Origin: Nitrosomonas sp.
GTDB taxonomy: Bacteria; Pseudomonadota; Gammaproteobacteria; Burkholderiales; Nitrosomonadaceae
Direction of reading: 5' to 3'
Length of the DNA: 64,000 nt
Assembly (NCBI GenBank): GCA_016708955.1
Contig: JADJES010000024.1
Span: 90,435-154,434 of the forward strand
Made by a program: the position numbers and the translations under genes. The first letter of the stretch is position 1, and every line of letters starts with the position of its first letter. The notes under the pieces are model-generated. The model saw only the letters and a list, made by a program, of their open reading frames with translations, was not told the origin of the DNA and searched no databases. This document shows, in pieces, positions 27,307 through 36,900 of the stretch.

Positions 27307-28362
27307 ATGAGTACCGTACTGCTGCAGCTTAACAATATCCGGCAAACTTATGGCGAGCAAGTCGTTATTCATGATTTATCTCTGGCATTGCAGAGAGGGA
27401 CTATCGGGTGTTTGCTGGGCCCGAGTGGTTGTGGTAAGACTACCGCATTAAGGTGTATCGCTGGTTTTGAGCCGGTGTCTGCGGGAGAAATTTTGCTCAA
27501 TGGTGTTTGTGTGAGCAGTGCAGATATCTTTGTGCCGCCGGAACAAAGACGGATTGGTATGGTTTTTCAAGATTACGCGCTATTTCCACATCTGGATGTG
27601 GCTGCAAATATCGGTTTTGGTTTGCATCGATTAACCAGAGCGGAACGCGAACGGCGTGTGGATGAGTTGTTGCAGGTTGTACAACTGGCCAGTGTATCTG
27701 GAAAATATCCGCATGAATTATCAGGCGGTCAACAACAACGGGTAGCCCTTGCGCGTGCACTGGCACCTAAACCAGAATTGTTGTTGATGGATGAGCCCTT
27801 TTCCAATCTGGATGTTAGCTTGCGTGAACGCTTAAGCATGGAAGTGCGCGAGATTCTTAAGGATCAGGGGATTACGGCGATACTGGTAACCCATGATCAA
27901 GCAGAGGCATTCGCGATTGCCGATGAGATCGGTGTCATGCATCAAGGTGAGATTCAGCAATGGGATACGGCTTTTAATCTTTATCATCGCCCGGTAAATC
28001 GTTTTGTGGCAAATTTTGTCGGTCAAGGTGTATTTCTTCCAGGCCGAGTCATTAACGCTCAGCAGGTTGAAATTGAATTGGGAATTTTAACTGGAGAAAT
28101 TCCACAACCCTGCGATAGTGGTTGCAAGCTTGACGTGTTAGTGCGCCCGGATGATATTGTTCACGATGATGCCAGTCCGCTGCAGGCAACAGTGATTCAC
28201 AAAGCATTTCGCGGTGCAGAGATTCTATATACATTGCGCCTCACTGATGGAGCTAAGTTGCTGGCGTTAGTGCCTAGCCATCATAATCATGTAATTGGTG
28301 AGAAAATAGGCATCAGGCTTGAAGCAGATCATATCGTGGCATTCCATCAATCAACGCAGTGA
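27307..28362 (+). CDS. fbpC: ferric iron ABC transporter ATP-binding protein
   Basis: The 351-residue ABC ATPase shows Walker A GPSGCGKTT (near residue 38), a Q-loop in VFQDYALFPHL, the signature LSGGQQQRVALARAL, Walker B LLLMDEPFSNLD and the H-loop THDQAEA. The C-terminal ~110 residues form the TOBE-like regulatory region usual for FbpC. The ATG at 27307 is preferred over the TTG one codon earlier. It completes a three-gene Fe(3+) import operon with the binding protein and permease. Confidence 0.93.
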   Translation: MSTVLLQLNNIRQTYGEQVVIHDLSLALQRGTIGCLLGPSGCGKTTALRCIAGFEPVSAGEILLNGVCVSSADIFVPPEQRRIGMVFQDYALFPHLDVAANIGFGLHRLTRAERERRVDELLQVVQLASVSGKYPHELSGGQQQRVALARALAPKPELLLMDEPFSNLDVSLRERLSMEVREILKDQGITAILVTHDQAEAFAIADEIGVMHQGEIQQWDTAFNLYHRPVNRFVANFVGQGVFLPGRVINAQQVEIELGILTGEIPQPCDSGCKLDVLVRPDDIVHDDASPLQATVIHKAFRGAEILYTLRLTDGAKLLALVPSHHNHVIGEKIGIRLEADHIVAFHQSTQ

Positions 28363-28573
28363 CCATCTCTTTTAAAGAAACTTTGCTCAATCTGCTTTTC
28401 TGGATGTATTTAAAAAAATGATGCTTCCCTTTTAACAATTTTTTCTATAGCATAGCAAATTAGTGTGTATACCTTTCTTTTACAGCTCTATTCCAAGCAA
28501 TCCCGTAACCCAATCTCTGAGATAATGTTGGGGTTTACTAATCTTAAAACTGAATAATTTGAATGAGGATTAT

Positions 28574-28900
28574 ATGAGTCAGCATATTCATTACGTTACT
28601 GATGCTAATTTTGATGCGGAAGTTTTGCAATCGACAACTCCTGTGCTGGTTGATTACTGGGCGGAATGGTGTGGTCCGTGCAAGATGATAGCGCCGATAC
28701 TTGATGAAATCGCGGGTGAATATGGAGAGCGCCTTAAAGTGGCCAAGCTCAATATCGATGAGAATCAAATAACGCCACCGAAATATGGCATTCGCGGTAT
28801 TCCGACATTAATGTTATTTAAGAACGGCAATGTAGAAGCGACCAAAGTCGGGGCATTATCAAAATCGCAATTAACGGCATTTATTGACAGTCATATTTAA
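28574..28900 (+). CDS. trxA: thioredoxin 1
   Basis: The 108-residue thioredoxin has the redox-active WCGPC motif (near residue 31), the preceding VLVDYWAEWCG strand, cis-Pro in GIRGIPTLMLFKNG and a C-terminal helix. It reduces protein disulfides in the cytoplasm. The ATG at 28574 is preceded by GAGGAT; an upstream TTG (28559) would add five unlikely residues. It sits directly before rho, an arrangement common in beta- and gammaproteobacteria. Confidence 0.95.
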   Translation: MSQHIHYVTDANFDAEVLQSTTPVLVDYWAEWCGPCKMIAPILDEIAGEYGERLKVAKLNIDENQITPPKYGIRGIPTLMLFKNGNVEATKVGALSKSQLTAFIDSHI

Positions 28901-29045
28901 ACCCGCTAGTCTTATACGATTAATAGATTTGTGGGTGATACAGATTGTAAAGACCACACCTTATATTTAATTATCCCGTCCGTAACAACTTTCCTCCTAG
29001 CGTCACTATCTTTCAAGTAAGTATTCTTTTTTCACGAGCTTCTTC

Positions 29046-30305
29046 ATGCGTTTATCCGATCTAAAAAACCTACATGTAACTGAATTAGTAAAAATGGCCA
29101 TCGAAAATGAAATTGATGGCGCGAACCGAATGCGAAAGCAGGATCTAATTTTTGCATTGCTTAAAAATCAGGCGCGTAAAGGTGAGAATATTTATGGCCA
29201 CGGTACACTGGAAGTATTACAGGATGGGTTTGGTTTTTTACGTTCTCCAGACACTTCGTATTTGGCAGGTCCTGATGATATTTATATTTCACCTAGTCAA
29301 ATTAGACGCTTTAACTTGCATACAGGCGATTCAATCGATGGTGAGATTCGTCCCCCAAAGGATGGTGAGCGCTATTTTGCGTTGGTAAAAGTTGATAAAG
29401 TTAACAATGAGCCTCCAGAGAATTCTAAACAAAAAATCTTGTTTGAGAATTTGACTCCATTATTTCCTGATGAACGATTGATACTAGAACGTGACATCAA
29501 GGCTGAAGAGAATATTACAAGCCGTATTATTGATTTGATTGCGCCTATCGGTAAGGGACAGCGTGGTTTGCTGGTTGCTAGCCCAAAATCCGGTAAGACC
29601 GTGATGTTGCAACACATTGCGCATGCCATCGCAGCCAATTACCCAGACGTGATTCTGATCGTATTGCTGATTGACGAACGTCCTGAAGAGGTAACAGAGA
29701 TGATCCGCTCTGTCAGGGGTGAAGTGATTTCTTCCACTTTTGATGAATCAGCCATGCGTCATGTGCAAGTAGCTGACATGGTAATTGAGAAAGCTAAGCG
29801 CCTGGTTGAACATAAGAAAGATGTTGTCATATTGCTCGATTCCATTACGCGACTGGCGCGTGCTTATAATACGGTAGTGCCTGCTTCTGGTAAGGTACTG
29901 ACCGGTGGTGTGGATGCAAGTGCGCTGCAACGACCTAAACGTTTCTTTGGGGCTGCCAGAAATGTCGAAGAAGGCGGGTCGCTCACTATTATTGCAACGG
30001 CGTTGATTGATACGGGATCACGCATGGATGACGTAATTTATGAAGAATTCAAGGGTACTGGCAATATGGAAATTCATCTTGATCGGAAAATGGCTGAAAA
30101 ACGTATTTATCCTGCGATTAATGTGAATCGATCAGGTACTCGCCGAGAAGAATTGCTAATTCCTCCAGAGGTTTTGCAAAAAATCTGGGTATTACGTAAG
30201 TTATTGCATCCAATGGACGATATGGACGCTATGGCGTTTTTGCTGGACAAAATTAAGGCAACCAAGAATAATTCTGATTTTTTTGATTCTATGAGACGAG
30301 TTTAG
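29046..30305 (+). CDS. rho: transcription termination factor Rho
   Basis: The 419-residue hexameric RNA helicase ends rut-dependent transcripts. The N-terminal Rho_N (MRLSDLKNLHVTELVKMA) and cold-shock-like RNA-binding domain (YGHGTLEVLQDGFGFLRSP) precede the ATPase core with Walker A ASPKSGKTVML, Walker B VVILLDSITRLARAYN, the Q-loop VPASGKVLTGGVDASALQRPKRFFGAARN and the R-loop KGTGNMEIHLDRK. Length and motifs are complete. It is followed closely by rpmE. Confidence 0.97.
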   Translation: MRLSDLKNLHVTELVKMAIENEIDGANRMRKQDLIFALLKNQARKGENIYGHGTLEVLQDGFGFLRSPDTSYLAGPDDIYISPSQIRRFNLHTGDSIDGEIRPPKDGERYFALVKVDKVNNEPPENSKQKILFENLTPLFPDERLILERDIKAEENITSRIIDLIAPIGKGQRGLLVASPKSGKTVMLQHIAHAIAANYPDVILIVLLIDERPEEVTEMIRSVRGEVISSTFDESAMRHVQVADMVIEKAKRLVEHKKDVVILLDSITRLARAYNTVVPASGKVLTGGVDASALQRPKRFFGAARNVEEGGSLTIIATALIDTGSRMDDVIYEEFKGTGNMEIHLDRKMAEKRIYPAINVNRSGTRREELLIPPEVLQKIWVLRKLLHPMDDMDAMAFLLDKIKATKNNSDFFDSMRRV

Positions 30306-30399
30306 GAGGGATTTCTTAGTTGCACCAGTACGCACATTAAAGGATAATAAGCGGTTTTTTAATTTCCCTTTAGGGATGGAATAATTAAGGATATTGGCC

Positions 30400-30612
30400 A
30401 TGAAAGCAGACATTCATCCAGACTACCAGGAGATAACCGTAACTTGCAGTTGCGGTAGTGTTTTTAATACACGCTCGACTATGAATAAACCTCTGAATAT
30501 TGAGGTTTGTTCGCTTTGTCACCCATTTTATACTGGTAAGCAGAAAATTGTAGATACTGCAGGTAGGGTTGAGAAATTCCGTCAGAAATACGGCAAACCA
30601 GCGCCAAAATAA
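30400..30612 (+). CDS. rpmE: 50S ribosomal protein L31 (zinc-binding form)
   Basis: The 70-residue protein has the typical start MKADIHPDYQEITVTCSCG and four cysteines in CSC and VCSLCHPF that bind zinc in the C+ form of L31. This marks it as the zinc-replete paralogue rather than the YkgM-like one. The ATG at 30400 is used; an upstream TTG is unlikely. It follows rho. Confidence 0.95.
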   Translation: MKADIHPDYQEITVTCSCGSVFNTRSTMNKPLNIEVCSLCHPFYTGKQKIVDTAGRVEKFRQKYGKPAPK

Positions 30613-30729
30613 TTGCGGATATAAAGCCAATGCCATGGTGATATTAATTCGCCTTTTTAATTTGCATTGTTTGTTTGCTTAGTCCGGACTTTCTTAAATA
30701 TTCAGATATCTGATCCAATTCGAATAATG

Positions 30730-31053
30730 CTATCGATAGTGCACAGCGAGCCAGATAGTTTCGTTATCAGGATCTGTCCATGCAACTCTGTGTTTCTTGT
30801 GAGCGGGGATATTAATGAAGTCTCCCTCATTAAGTTGCACTGACGTTTGATCTTCAAAAAACAACATAGCTTTCCCTTTTAGAACCATAACCCACTCATT
30901 CTTTTCCTGATCATACCAATCAGATTCTGGCGATTTTTGGCCTTTTGAAATGATTCTTTCTATCATTACCGTATCATTCTTAACAAGAAGTTCAAAGAAC
31001 TCTTCTTTTCCTAAGTTCTGAGGAGCTTTAGTGAAAATATTTTGTGATTTCAT
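30730..31053 (-). CDS. small cupin-domain protein
   Basis: The 107-residue single-domain cupin has a conserved beta-barrel stretch with NEWVMVLKGKAMLFFEDQ and VQLNEGDFINIPAHKKHRVAWT, which carries the two cupin motifs (a His/Glu metal site is only partly conserved). Such proteins often hold a metal or a small sugar-like ligand; the substrate here is unknown. It is on the minus strand with the alcohol dehydrogenase upstream of it (51-bp gap), so the two probably form an operon. Confidence 0.85.
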   Translation of the reverse strand: MKSQNIFTKAPQNLGKEEFFELLVKNDTVMIERIISKGQKSPESDWYDQEKNEWVMVLKGKAMLFFEDQTSVQLNEGDFINIPAHKKHRVAWTDPDNETIWLAVHYR

Positions 31054-31104
31054 TTTTGATATGACTGTTTTGCATGTCGTTATTTTGCTAATTAATAAAC
31101 AAGA

Positions 31105-32109
31105 TTATTGATTGCTAAGGACAATACGATATTTTGCTTTACCACTTGCTAATCTGGCTAATGCTTCATTGATCTGATCAAACCGAAAGACCTCAACGAT
31201 TGGTTCAATGTCATGTTGTACTACAAAATTCAGCATTGTTTCCAAACTTGCTGGACTACCGACAGGCGAACCCGAGATTGAGCATTGGTTTGAAATTAAA
31301 GGGAATAAATTAATATCCAGTGATTCAAGGATTACACCTAAGAAATGTAAACGGCCCTTAGGGCGCAACGTTGCTATATAGGCATTCCAGTCGAGCTTCA
31401 CATCTACTGTCGATAAAATTAGGTCAAACTGGTTCTTTGCGGCACCAAGTTCAGCCGGATTGCGTGAATTTAGAACTTGATGTGCACCTAACGCCAGCGC
31501 CTCTTTCTTTTTGTCATCGCTGGATGTAAATGCGGTTACTTGACAGCCCCATGCATTAAGGAATTGCAAGGCAACATGTCCTAAGCCACCTATGCCAATA
31601 ACAGCAACCTTTGCAGTTGGCTGGATATTGAATTGCAGAAGAGGATTAAAAACAGTAATTCCAGCACAAAAAAGAGGTCCTGCGGTTTGAGCGTTTATGC
31701 TATTCGGTAGAGCAACAACGCTGGCAGCATTAGCGCGAACTCTATCTGCAAATCCACCATGACGATTGACAATCGTTGATTCCGCTTGTGCGCAGAGATT
31801 GTGATCGCCGGACATGCAGTCGTGACAGGTCATGCAGTAGCCAGAATGCCAACCAAGACCGACTCGTTGTCCGAGTTGAAAATTGTGCACATGCGCACCT
31901 TTGGCTGTAATCGTACCAATAATTTCATGACCCGGTACAAATGGATACTGAGTGATTCCCCACTCATTGTGGAGCATGCTCAAGTCACTATGACAAATAC
32001 CGCAATGCTCGATTGCTATTTCGACTTCGTGAGTACTTAATAACCCTGGCTCGTATTCAAAGGGTTGAATTTCCCCGCCCGCACCAAATGCTGCATATGC
32101 CTTAATCAT
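31105..32109 (-). CDS. zinc-dependent NAD(P) alcohol dehydrogenase (YahK/CAD-like)
   Basis: The 334-residue medium-chain dehydrogenase has catalytic zinc ligands in CGICHSDLSML and PGHEIIG, structural-zinc cysteines in CMTCHDCMSGDHNLC (CxxCxxC...C), and the nucleotide-binding GIGGLGHVALQFL. These features place it near YahK/AdhA, which reduce aldehydes with NADPH; the physiological substrate is not shown. It is minus-strand and upstream of the small cupin gene. Confidence 0.9.
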   Translation of the reverse strand: MIKAYAAFGAGGEIQPFEYEPGLLSTHEVEIAIEHCGICHSDLSMLHNEWGITQYPFVPGHEIIGTITAKGAHVHNFQLGQRVGLGWHSGYCMTCHDCMSGDHNLCAQAESTIVNRHGGFADRVRANAASVVALPNSINAQTAGPLFCAGITVFNPLLQFNIQPTAKVAVIGIGGLGHVALQFLNAWGCQVTAFTSSDDKKKEALALGAHQVLNSRNPAELGAAKNQFDLILSTVDVKLDWNAYIATLRPKGRLHFLGVILESLDINLFPLISNQCSISGSPVGSPASLETMLNFVVQHDIEPIVEVFRFDQINEALARLASGKAKYRIVLSNQ

Positions 32110-32648
32110 TAATTTTTCTCTCTAGATATTTATCATTTAATTGTTATGTCATTAAAATGAAGCAGATATTTGGTACATTAAGTTTGTAATTAAATATTAT
32201 TATCTGACGATAGCTCTAGTTATTTTAGCAGGGAGCTCTGAAAGTTGAATTAGCTTTAAGAAATACTCTAAGTATTTATAGTGTTATCCTGCTACTCTGC
32301 TACAAAAATAATGGCGCCGAACGAAGTTGCGAAGTTCATTGTCCAATTATGCTCAAATAATCAACTTATTCAAATTCTACTTCTTTATCTTCTTGGGTGG
32401 CTCCGTGAGTAAAAAATTAGCTTTATAATAACTAGTTTTTGGTTTAATATATATATGATTATTAATAGATATTAGTGTATTTTATGAGATAATACTTTAA
32501 GTGTTAAAGTTTCTAATTTAATTGTCGTAGCTAATTTGAGACTGATCACTCGATCTTATTGATTGTATTTTGTGTTTAATGCGGTGATATGTAAGGCACA
32601 TTGAAAATTGTTTTGTTATATATTTGTAACTATAAAGGGAAAAGTATT
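32110..32648. other. AT-rich spacer before the exopolysaccharide locus
   Basis: This 539-bp region, between the divergent alcohol dehydrogenase and epsD, has no ORF of note, no clear sigma-54 (TGGCAC-N5-TTGC) site and no recognised RNA gene. A Shine-Dalgarno-like AAAGGGA precedes the epsD ATG at 32649. It should hold promoters for both flanking genes. Confidence 0.5.
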
Positions 32649-33611
32649 ATGGTATTAGCATATACACGGATGGCATTGATTGGGTTTGTGAGTATATTTG
32701 TTTTAGTTCTTACAGCTTGCGACAGTGAACCTAAAGAAAAAAAATCCGGACAAGCCTTAGTTAGCGTTAATGGCAAAGAAGTTACCATGCTTCAACTTAA
32801 TGATGAAATAAAGCGTGCCAATATTCGTCCTGATCAGTATGAAGCAGCTAGCAAACAATTATTGGAATCACTCATTGCTCGTCAATTGATTATGGACGAG
32901 GCTATAAGTAATAAACTTGATCGGACTCCCGATGTCATGCAGGCGCGTGAACGAGCTAATGCTCAAATTATTTCACAAGCTTATATGCAAAGTATTGTAA
33001 GTAAAGTTGCTAAACCATCCAAGGCTGAGATTGATGATTATTACCAAAAACATCCCGAATATTTTTCACAACGTAAACAGTTTGATTTAACGATAGTGCG
33101 CATTGCAACTAAGGATCTTGGTGATGAACTAAAAAAAATCATAGAATCAGCTAAGTCTCTTGATGAAGTTGTAGCCTGGCTTGATAAAAATAAAGTACAG
33201 TATCTTCGTAACTTAGCATCGCGTAGCACTACTGATCTACCACCTCAAATGGCGACAATGATGCAGCAGAAAAGTAAAGACACTATTTTTATCATCAACG
33301 AGCAAGAGAATAGTCTGCTTATATCCGTTAATGCGATCAAGGATAGCCCAATCACAGCTGCTGTTGCAGCACCGCAGATTGAGAAATTTTTGATGAATCA
33401 AAAATACAAGGAAGCGACCGATGCAGAAGTTGCACGCTTGCGCGCGGCAGCAAAAATAGAATATCTTAATGCTAAAACGTCAACATCCGATGCGGAGAAA
33501 CCAGCTGTTCAATCAGCAGTGACTCCTCCCTCTGATGTTACTAATAATTTGAATATAACAGAGTCAGTTTCGGAAGGGGCAATTGAGCGTGGTATCATGG
33601 GAATCAAATAA
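32649..33611 (+). CDS. epsD: EpsD-type peptidyl-prolyl cis-trans isomerase lipoprotein
   Basis: From the ATG at 32649 (preceded by AAAGGGA) the 320-residue protein has a lipoprotein signal (FVSIFVLVLTAC, lipobox Cys), then a SurA/PpiC-like chaperone region: ALVSVNGKEVTMLQLNDEI, LLESLIARQLIMDEAI, then DDYYQKHPEYFSQRKQFDL and a degenerate rotamase fold. EpsD proteins belong to exosortase-B exopolysaccharide loci and are thought to assist outer-membrane assembly of the export apparatus (family knowledge). It is the first gene of the eps export block. Confidence 0.88.
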   Translation: MVLAYTRMALIGFVSIFVLVLTACDSEPKEKKSGQALVSVNGKEVTMLQLNDEIKRANIRPDQYEAASKQLLESLIARQLIMDEAISNKLDRTPDVMQARERANAQIISQAYMQSIVSKVAKPSKAEIDDYYQKHPEYFSQRKQFDLTIVRIATKDLGDELKKIIESAKSLDEVVAWLDKNKVQYLRNLASRSTTDLPPQMATMMQQKSKDTIFIINEQENSLLISVNAIKDSPITAAVAAPQIEKFLMNQKYKEATDAEVARLRAAAKIEYLNAKTSTSDAEKPAVQSAVTPPSDVTNNLNITESVSEGAIERGIMGIK

Positions 33612-33680
33612 GTGGAGGTTTGTATCAAAAAGTTTTGTTTTTATCAACCTATTGCGGCATGAATTAAGGATTATAGGCAA

Positions 33681-34493
33681 ATGATATATGTTATGAATAA
33701 ACTGAAACTCCTGATGATCTTTACATTACTCTGGATGATTTGTATTGGCGGCGCGGTTGCTGGTGAGACAAAGGAAAGCGTATTGGGGCCTGGAGATGCA
33801 TTAAAAATATTTGTCTACGGGCAACCCGATCTCACTACTGAAACGAGGGTGAGCGAAACGGGGAGTATAACTTTTCCCTTGCTGGGTGAGATATTAATAG
33901 ATGGATTAACTCCATCCGCAGCAGAACGAAAGATAGTTAATTTGCTGAAAAGTCGTGATATTCTTCGTAACCCGCAAGTAAATATCTTAACTAGTTCGCT
34001 ACAGAGTCAGATGGTATCTGTACTTGGCTCTGTTCGAAACCAGGGACGTTATCCAATTGAAGGTAAGCGTAGCCTAACCGATATTCTTGCTATGGCAGGA
34101 GGGATATTGCCAGAAGGAGGCGATCTGGTTACCTTAATTCGTTCAGATGGGAACAAATTTGCTAAAGAAGTGATTGATGTTATAGAGATGGTTCGGTCCG
34201 GTGACTTAACTCGAAATTTGAATGTACGTAGTGATGATCTTATTTACGTCGAGCGAGCTCTCCGTTTTTACATCTATGGCGAAGTTCAGCGTCCTGGAAC
34301 ATATAGACTTGAGCGGAATATGACAGTGATACAAGCACTGTCAGTAGGCGGTGGATTGACCCAACGGGGTACTGAACGCGGTTTGCGAATTCAGCGCCGC
34401 GATGTTGATGGTAACTTGCAGATGTTAACTGTCAAATCCAGTGATTTCGTTGAACCTGATGACGTGATTTATATCAAAGAGAGCTTATTTTAA
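33681..34493 (+). CDS. epsE: EpsE, outer-membrane polysaccharide export protein (Wza-like)
   Basis: The 270-residue protein has a signal peptide (ending near IGGAVAG), a poly-export domain (VLGPGDALKIFVYGQPDLT to about residue 105) and two SLBB domains (VSVLGSVRNQGRYPIEG and FYIYGEVQRPGTYRLERN). It should form the periplasm/outer-membrane channel for the polymer. It lacks the C-terminal helix of true Wza, as usual in EpsE. It lies between epsD and epsF in the same orientation; an ATG at 33693 is an alternative start. Confidence 0.9.
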   Translation: MIYVMNKLKLLMIFTLLWMICIGGAVAGETKESVLGPGDALKIFVYGQPDLTTETRVSETGSITFPLLGEILIDGLTPSAAERKIVNLLKSRDILRNPQVNILTSSLQSQMVSVLGSVRNQGRYPIEGKRSLTDILAMAGGILPEGGDLVTLIRSDGNKFAKEVIDVIEMVRSGDLTRNLNVRSDDLIYVERALRFYIYGEVQRPGTYRLERNMTVIQALSVGGGLTQRGTERGLRIQRRDVDGNLQMLTVKSSDFVEPDDVIYIKESLF

Positions 34494-34576
34494 TATTTGT
34501 TCAACAGCTTCTTAAGTATTTATTATCTTATCAAGCATTATTGTTACTAGATTAGGTTTACACTTGGATTCTACAC

Positions 34577-35944
34577 ATGGATTTTTCTCGATTCTTTCTG
34601 ATTATATTAGCTCGTCACAGACTTATTTTGCTTACACTTATTGTGACAGTATCAACTACTTTAGTTGTGAGTTTGTTATTGCCAAAAAATTACAAATCGT
34701 CAGCAACATTACTGGTTACTCATAAAGGAGCAGATCCCGTTACTGGTATGATTCTGCCCGCACAGTTAAGTGCGAGTTATATGGCGACTCAATTGGATGT
34801 TATAAAAAGTACCAGGACTGCATTGATGGTGATAGATCAACTTAGACTTGATCAGAGTGAAGCAGTAAAAGGACAATTTGAGAATAGCAATAGCAATTTG
34901 GGGTTGCGTGATTGGTTGGCTGCCTTGCTGCTTAAAAATTTGGATATTGACACCTCACGTGATAGTAGTGTGATCGGTATTAGCTTTAAGGGGACTGATC
35001 CTATATTTACTTCAATCATTGCAAATGCATTTGCGAATGCCTATCAAGAGATGAGCATTCGCCTCACTGTAGAGCCTTCACAAAAAGCAGCAGCCTACTT
35101 CACTGAACAGCTTAACGTTCTGCGTGAAAAGCTGGAAATAGCACAGAAAAGACTATCTGACTATCAACATGAAAAAGGCATTGTCGATGTAGACTATCGG
35201 CTTGACATTGAAACAAAACGACTGAATGATCTTTCTAGTCAATTGATAGTTGCTCAAGCGGAAGTTATGGGGGCAGTATCTGGGGCAAGTGATAATAACT
35301 CCAATGGTGAGAAAAATAGTATTGGTAGAAATCCAATGATTAATAACCTCAAGTTAAGTTTGACACAGGCTGAGTCTAATTTTTCGGAGATTTCACAGAA
35401 ATTGGGGCGCAATCACCCCAGTTATGCAGGAGCAAAAGCTGAGGTTGAAAAACTGAGAGCAGAGCTTAATAGATATATAAGAGTCGCCACAAATACCGCT
35501 ATCAATCAGGAGAGTGGAATACGCGCGGCACTTGAAGAGCAAAAAACTAGAGTATTGACTCTTAATCGTGCGAGAGATGAACTTCTGCCTCTAGTTAAAG
35601 ATGTAGAGGGTGCTCAACAGGCTTATAATACTGCTATGCAACGTCTAAATCAGACTAGCCTTGAAGGACAATCCAATTTATCAAGCGTGTCTATACTTGA
35701 TACAGCAAAAATCCCGGATACGCCGGATAGTCCTAAGATACTTCTCAATATGGTTCTATCAGTAATTCTAGGTACGCTCCTAGGACTTGGGTTTGGCTTG
35801 CTTGCGGAAATGGTTGATAGGCGTGTGCGCTCTGCGGAAGATCTGGTGGACGTGCTTCAAGTACCGGTGCTTGGTATTATAAAGCGGGGAGAACCTAAGC
35901 AGAAGCGCATGATGCTGTTAGCCTGGCCGCGTCTGATACGATGA
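34577..35944 (+). CDS. epsF: EpsF, chain-length determinant (Wzz/PCP family)
   Basis: The 455-residue inner-membrane protein has an N-terminal span (LILLTLIVTVSTTLVVSLLLP), the Wzz domain with long coiled coils (about residues 170-360) and a C-terminal span (NMVLSVILGTLLGLGFGLL) near residue 400. It is a polysaccharide co-polymerase that sets chain length and partners with the tyrosine autokinase-like EpsG encoded next. Length matches the EpsF family. Confidence 0.9.
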   Translation: MDFSRFFLIILARHRLILLTLIVTVSTTLVVSLLLPKNYKSSATLLVTHKGADPVTGMILPAQLSASYMATQLDVIKSTRTALMVIDQLRLDQSEAVKGQFENSNSNLGLRDWLAALLLKNLDIDTSRDSSVIGISFKGTDPIFTSIIANAFANAYQEMSIRLTVEPSQKAAAYFTEQLNVLREKLEIAQKRLSDYQHEKGIVDVDYRLDIETKRLNDLSSQLIVAQAEVMGAVSGASDNNSNGEKNSIGRNPMINNLKLSLTQAESNFSEISQKLGRNHPSYAGAKAEVEKLRAELNRYIRVATNTAINQESGIRAALEEQKTRVLTLNRARDELLPLVKDVEGAQQAYNTAMQRLNQTSLEGQSNLSSVSILDTAKIPDTPDSPKILLNMVLSVILGTLLGLGFGLLAEMVDRRVRSAEDLVDVLQVPVLGIIKRGEPKQKRMMLLAWPRLIR

Positions 35945-35975
35945 ATCAATCAAAGTTTAAAACAGGAAGAAAAAA

Positions 35976-36878
35976 ATGAGTATTCCAGGTTCCTCAGAAA
36001 CAAGAAAACATACTGATTCTAACTCTATTAGCGCAAATACATCTCCCGTTCACAAATTCAGTATAGGGCATATGCTGCTGGATATGGGGAAAATCACACC
36101 CGTTGAAGCAGAGCGTGTGCTGCGGTTGCAGAAAGAAAGTGGCATGCGTTTTGGTGATGCTGCACTCAAGTTAGGGTTAATTACAGAGGCGGATATCCAA
36201 TTAGTACTGGCACACCAGTTTGACTATCCTTACCTATTACCTGGGCAGGGAAATTATCCACCGGGGTTGGTGGTTGCCTATCAACCATTCGGTGCGCAAG
36301 TAGAGGTTTTTCGTGCAGTGCGTAGTCAGTTAATGTTACGTTGGTTTACCTCAGGGCATAAAGCGTTGGCAATTGTTAGCTATAATCCCGGTGATGAAGC
36401 AAGTCTTTTTACGGCTAATCTAGCTGTGGTATTTTCCCAGCTTGGAGAACGCACATTACTAATTGATGCTAATTTACGTTATCCACAGCAACATGAAATC
36501 TTTAATTTAAAGAATAAGCAAGGCTTGTCTGATGTTCTTGCAGATCGTGCTAATGTTTCTGAAGTTATCGCCAAGATTGATTCGTTTATTGATCTTTCTG
36601 TTATACCAGCAGGAACGCTTCCGCCCAATCCATTGGAAATTCTTAATCGTTCCACATTCGATAAACTTAATGATCAGCTTACAAATCAGTTTGATGTAAT
36701 TCTTTATGATACTTTGGCTTTCTCGAATGGTGCAGATGCACTTGCTATCGCTGCCCGTACAGATGGTGTATTGATAGTTGCGCAAAGAAATAGTAATCGC
36801 CTGAATGATATAAATATTATGAATGAGCAACTTAAGGGGAATGGTGCGGAGATAATCGGTTCCATTCTAATAGATTAA
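35976..36878 (+). CDS. epsG: EpsG, chain-length tyrosine kinase-like protein with degenerate Walker A
   Basis: The 300-residue protein starts with a GspE-N-like helical domain (MLLDMGKITPVEAERVLRLQ) and continues with the BY-kinase/ParA-like fold: NLAVVFSQLGERTLLIDANLR (A' motif) and VILYDTLAF. In the place of the P-loop (GxGRS/GKS in relatives) stands NPGDEASLFTANLA, without the Lys/Arg and without the hydroxyl residue in position. The tyrosine cluster is also absent. ATP binding may therefore be lost, leaving an activator or scaffold for EpsF. It is intact as an ORF. Confidence 0.85.
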   Translation: MSIPGSSETRKHTDSNSISANTSPVHKFSIGHMLLDMGKITPVEAERVLRLQKESGMRFGDAALKLGLITEADIQLVLAHQFDYPYLLPGQGNYPPGLVVAYQPFGAQVEVFRAVRSQLMLRWFTSGHKALAIVSYNPGDEASLFTANLAVVFSQLGERTLLIDANLRYPQQHEIFNLKNKQGLSDVLADRANVSEVIAKIDSFIDLSVIPAGTLPPNPLEILNRSTFDKLNDQLTNQFDVILYDTLAFSNGADALAIAARTDGVLIVAQRNSNRLNDINIMNEQLKGNGAEIIGSILID

Positions 36879-36900
36879 TTTTGTAATAATAAGCAGACAT

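Noticed and set aside
32110..32648. Sigma-54 promoter for the EPS operon
   Set aside because: Loci of this kind often have one, but no TGGCAC-N5-TTGC match is visible in the spacer.
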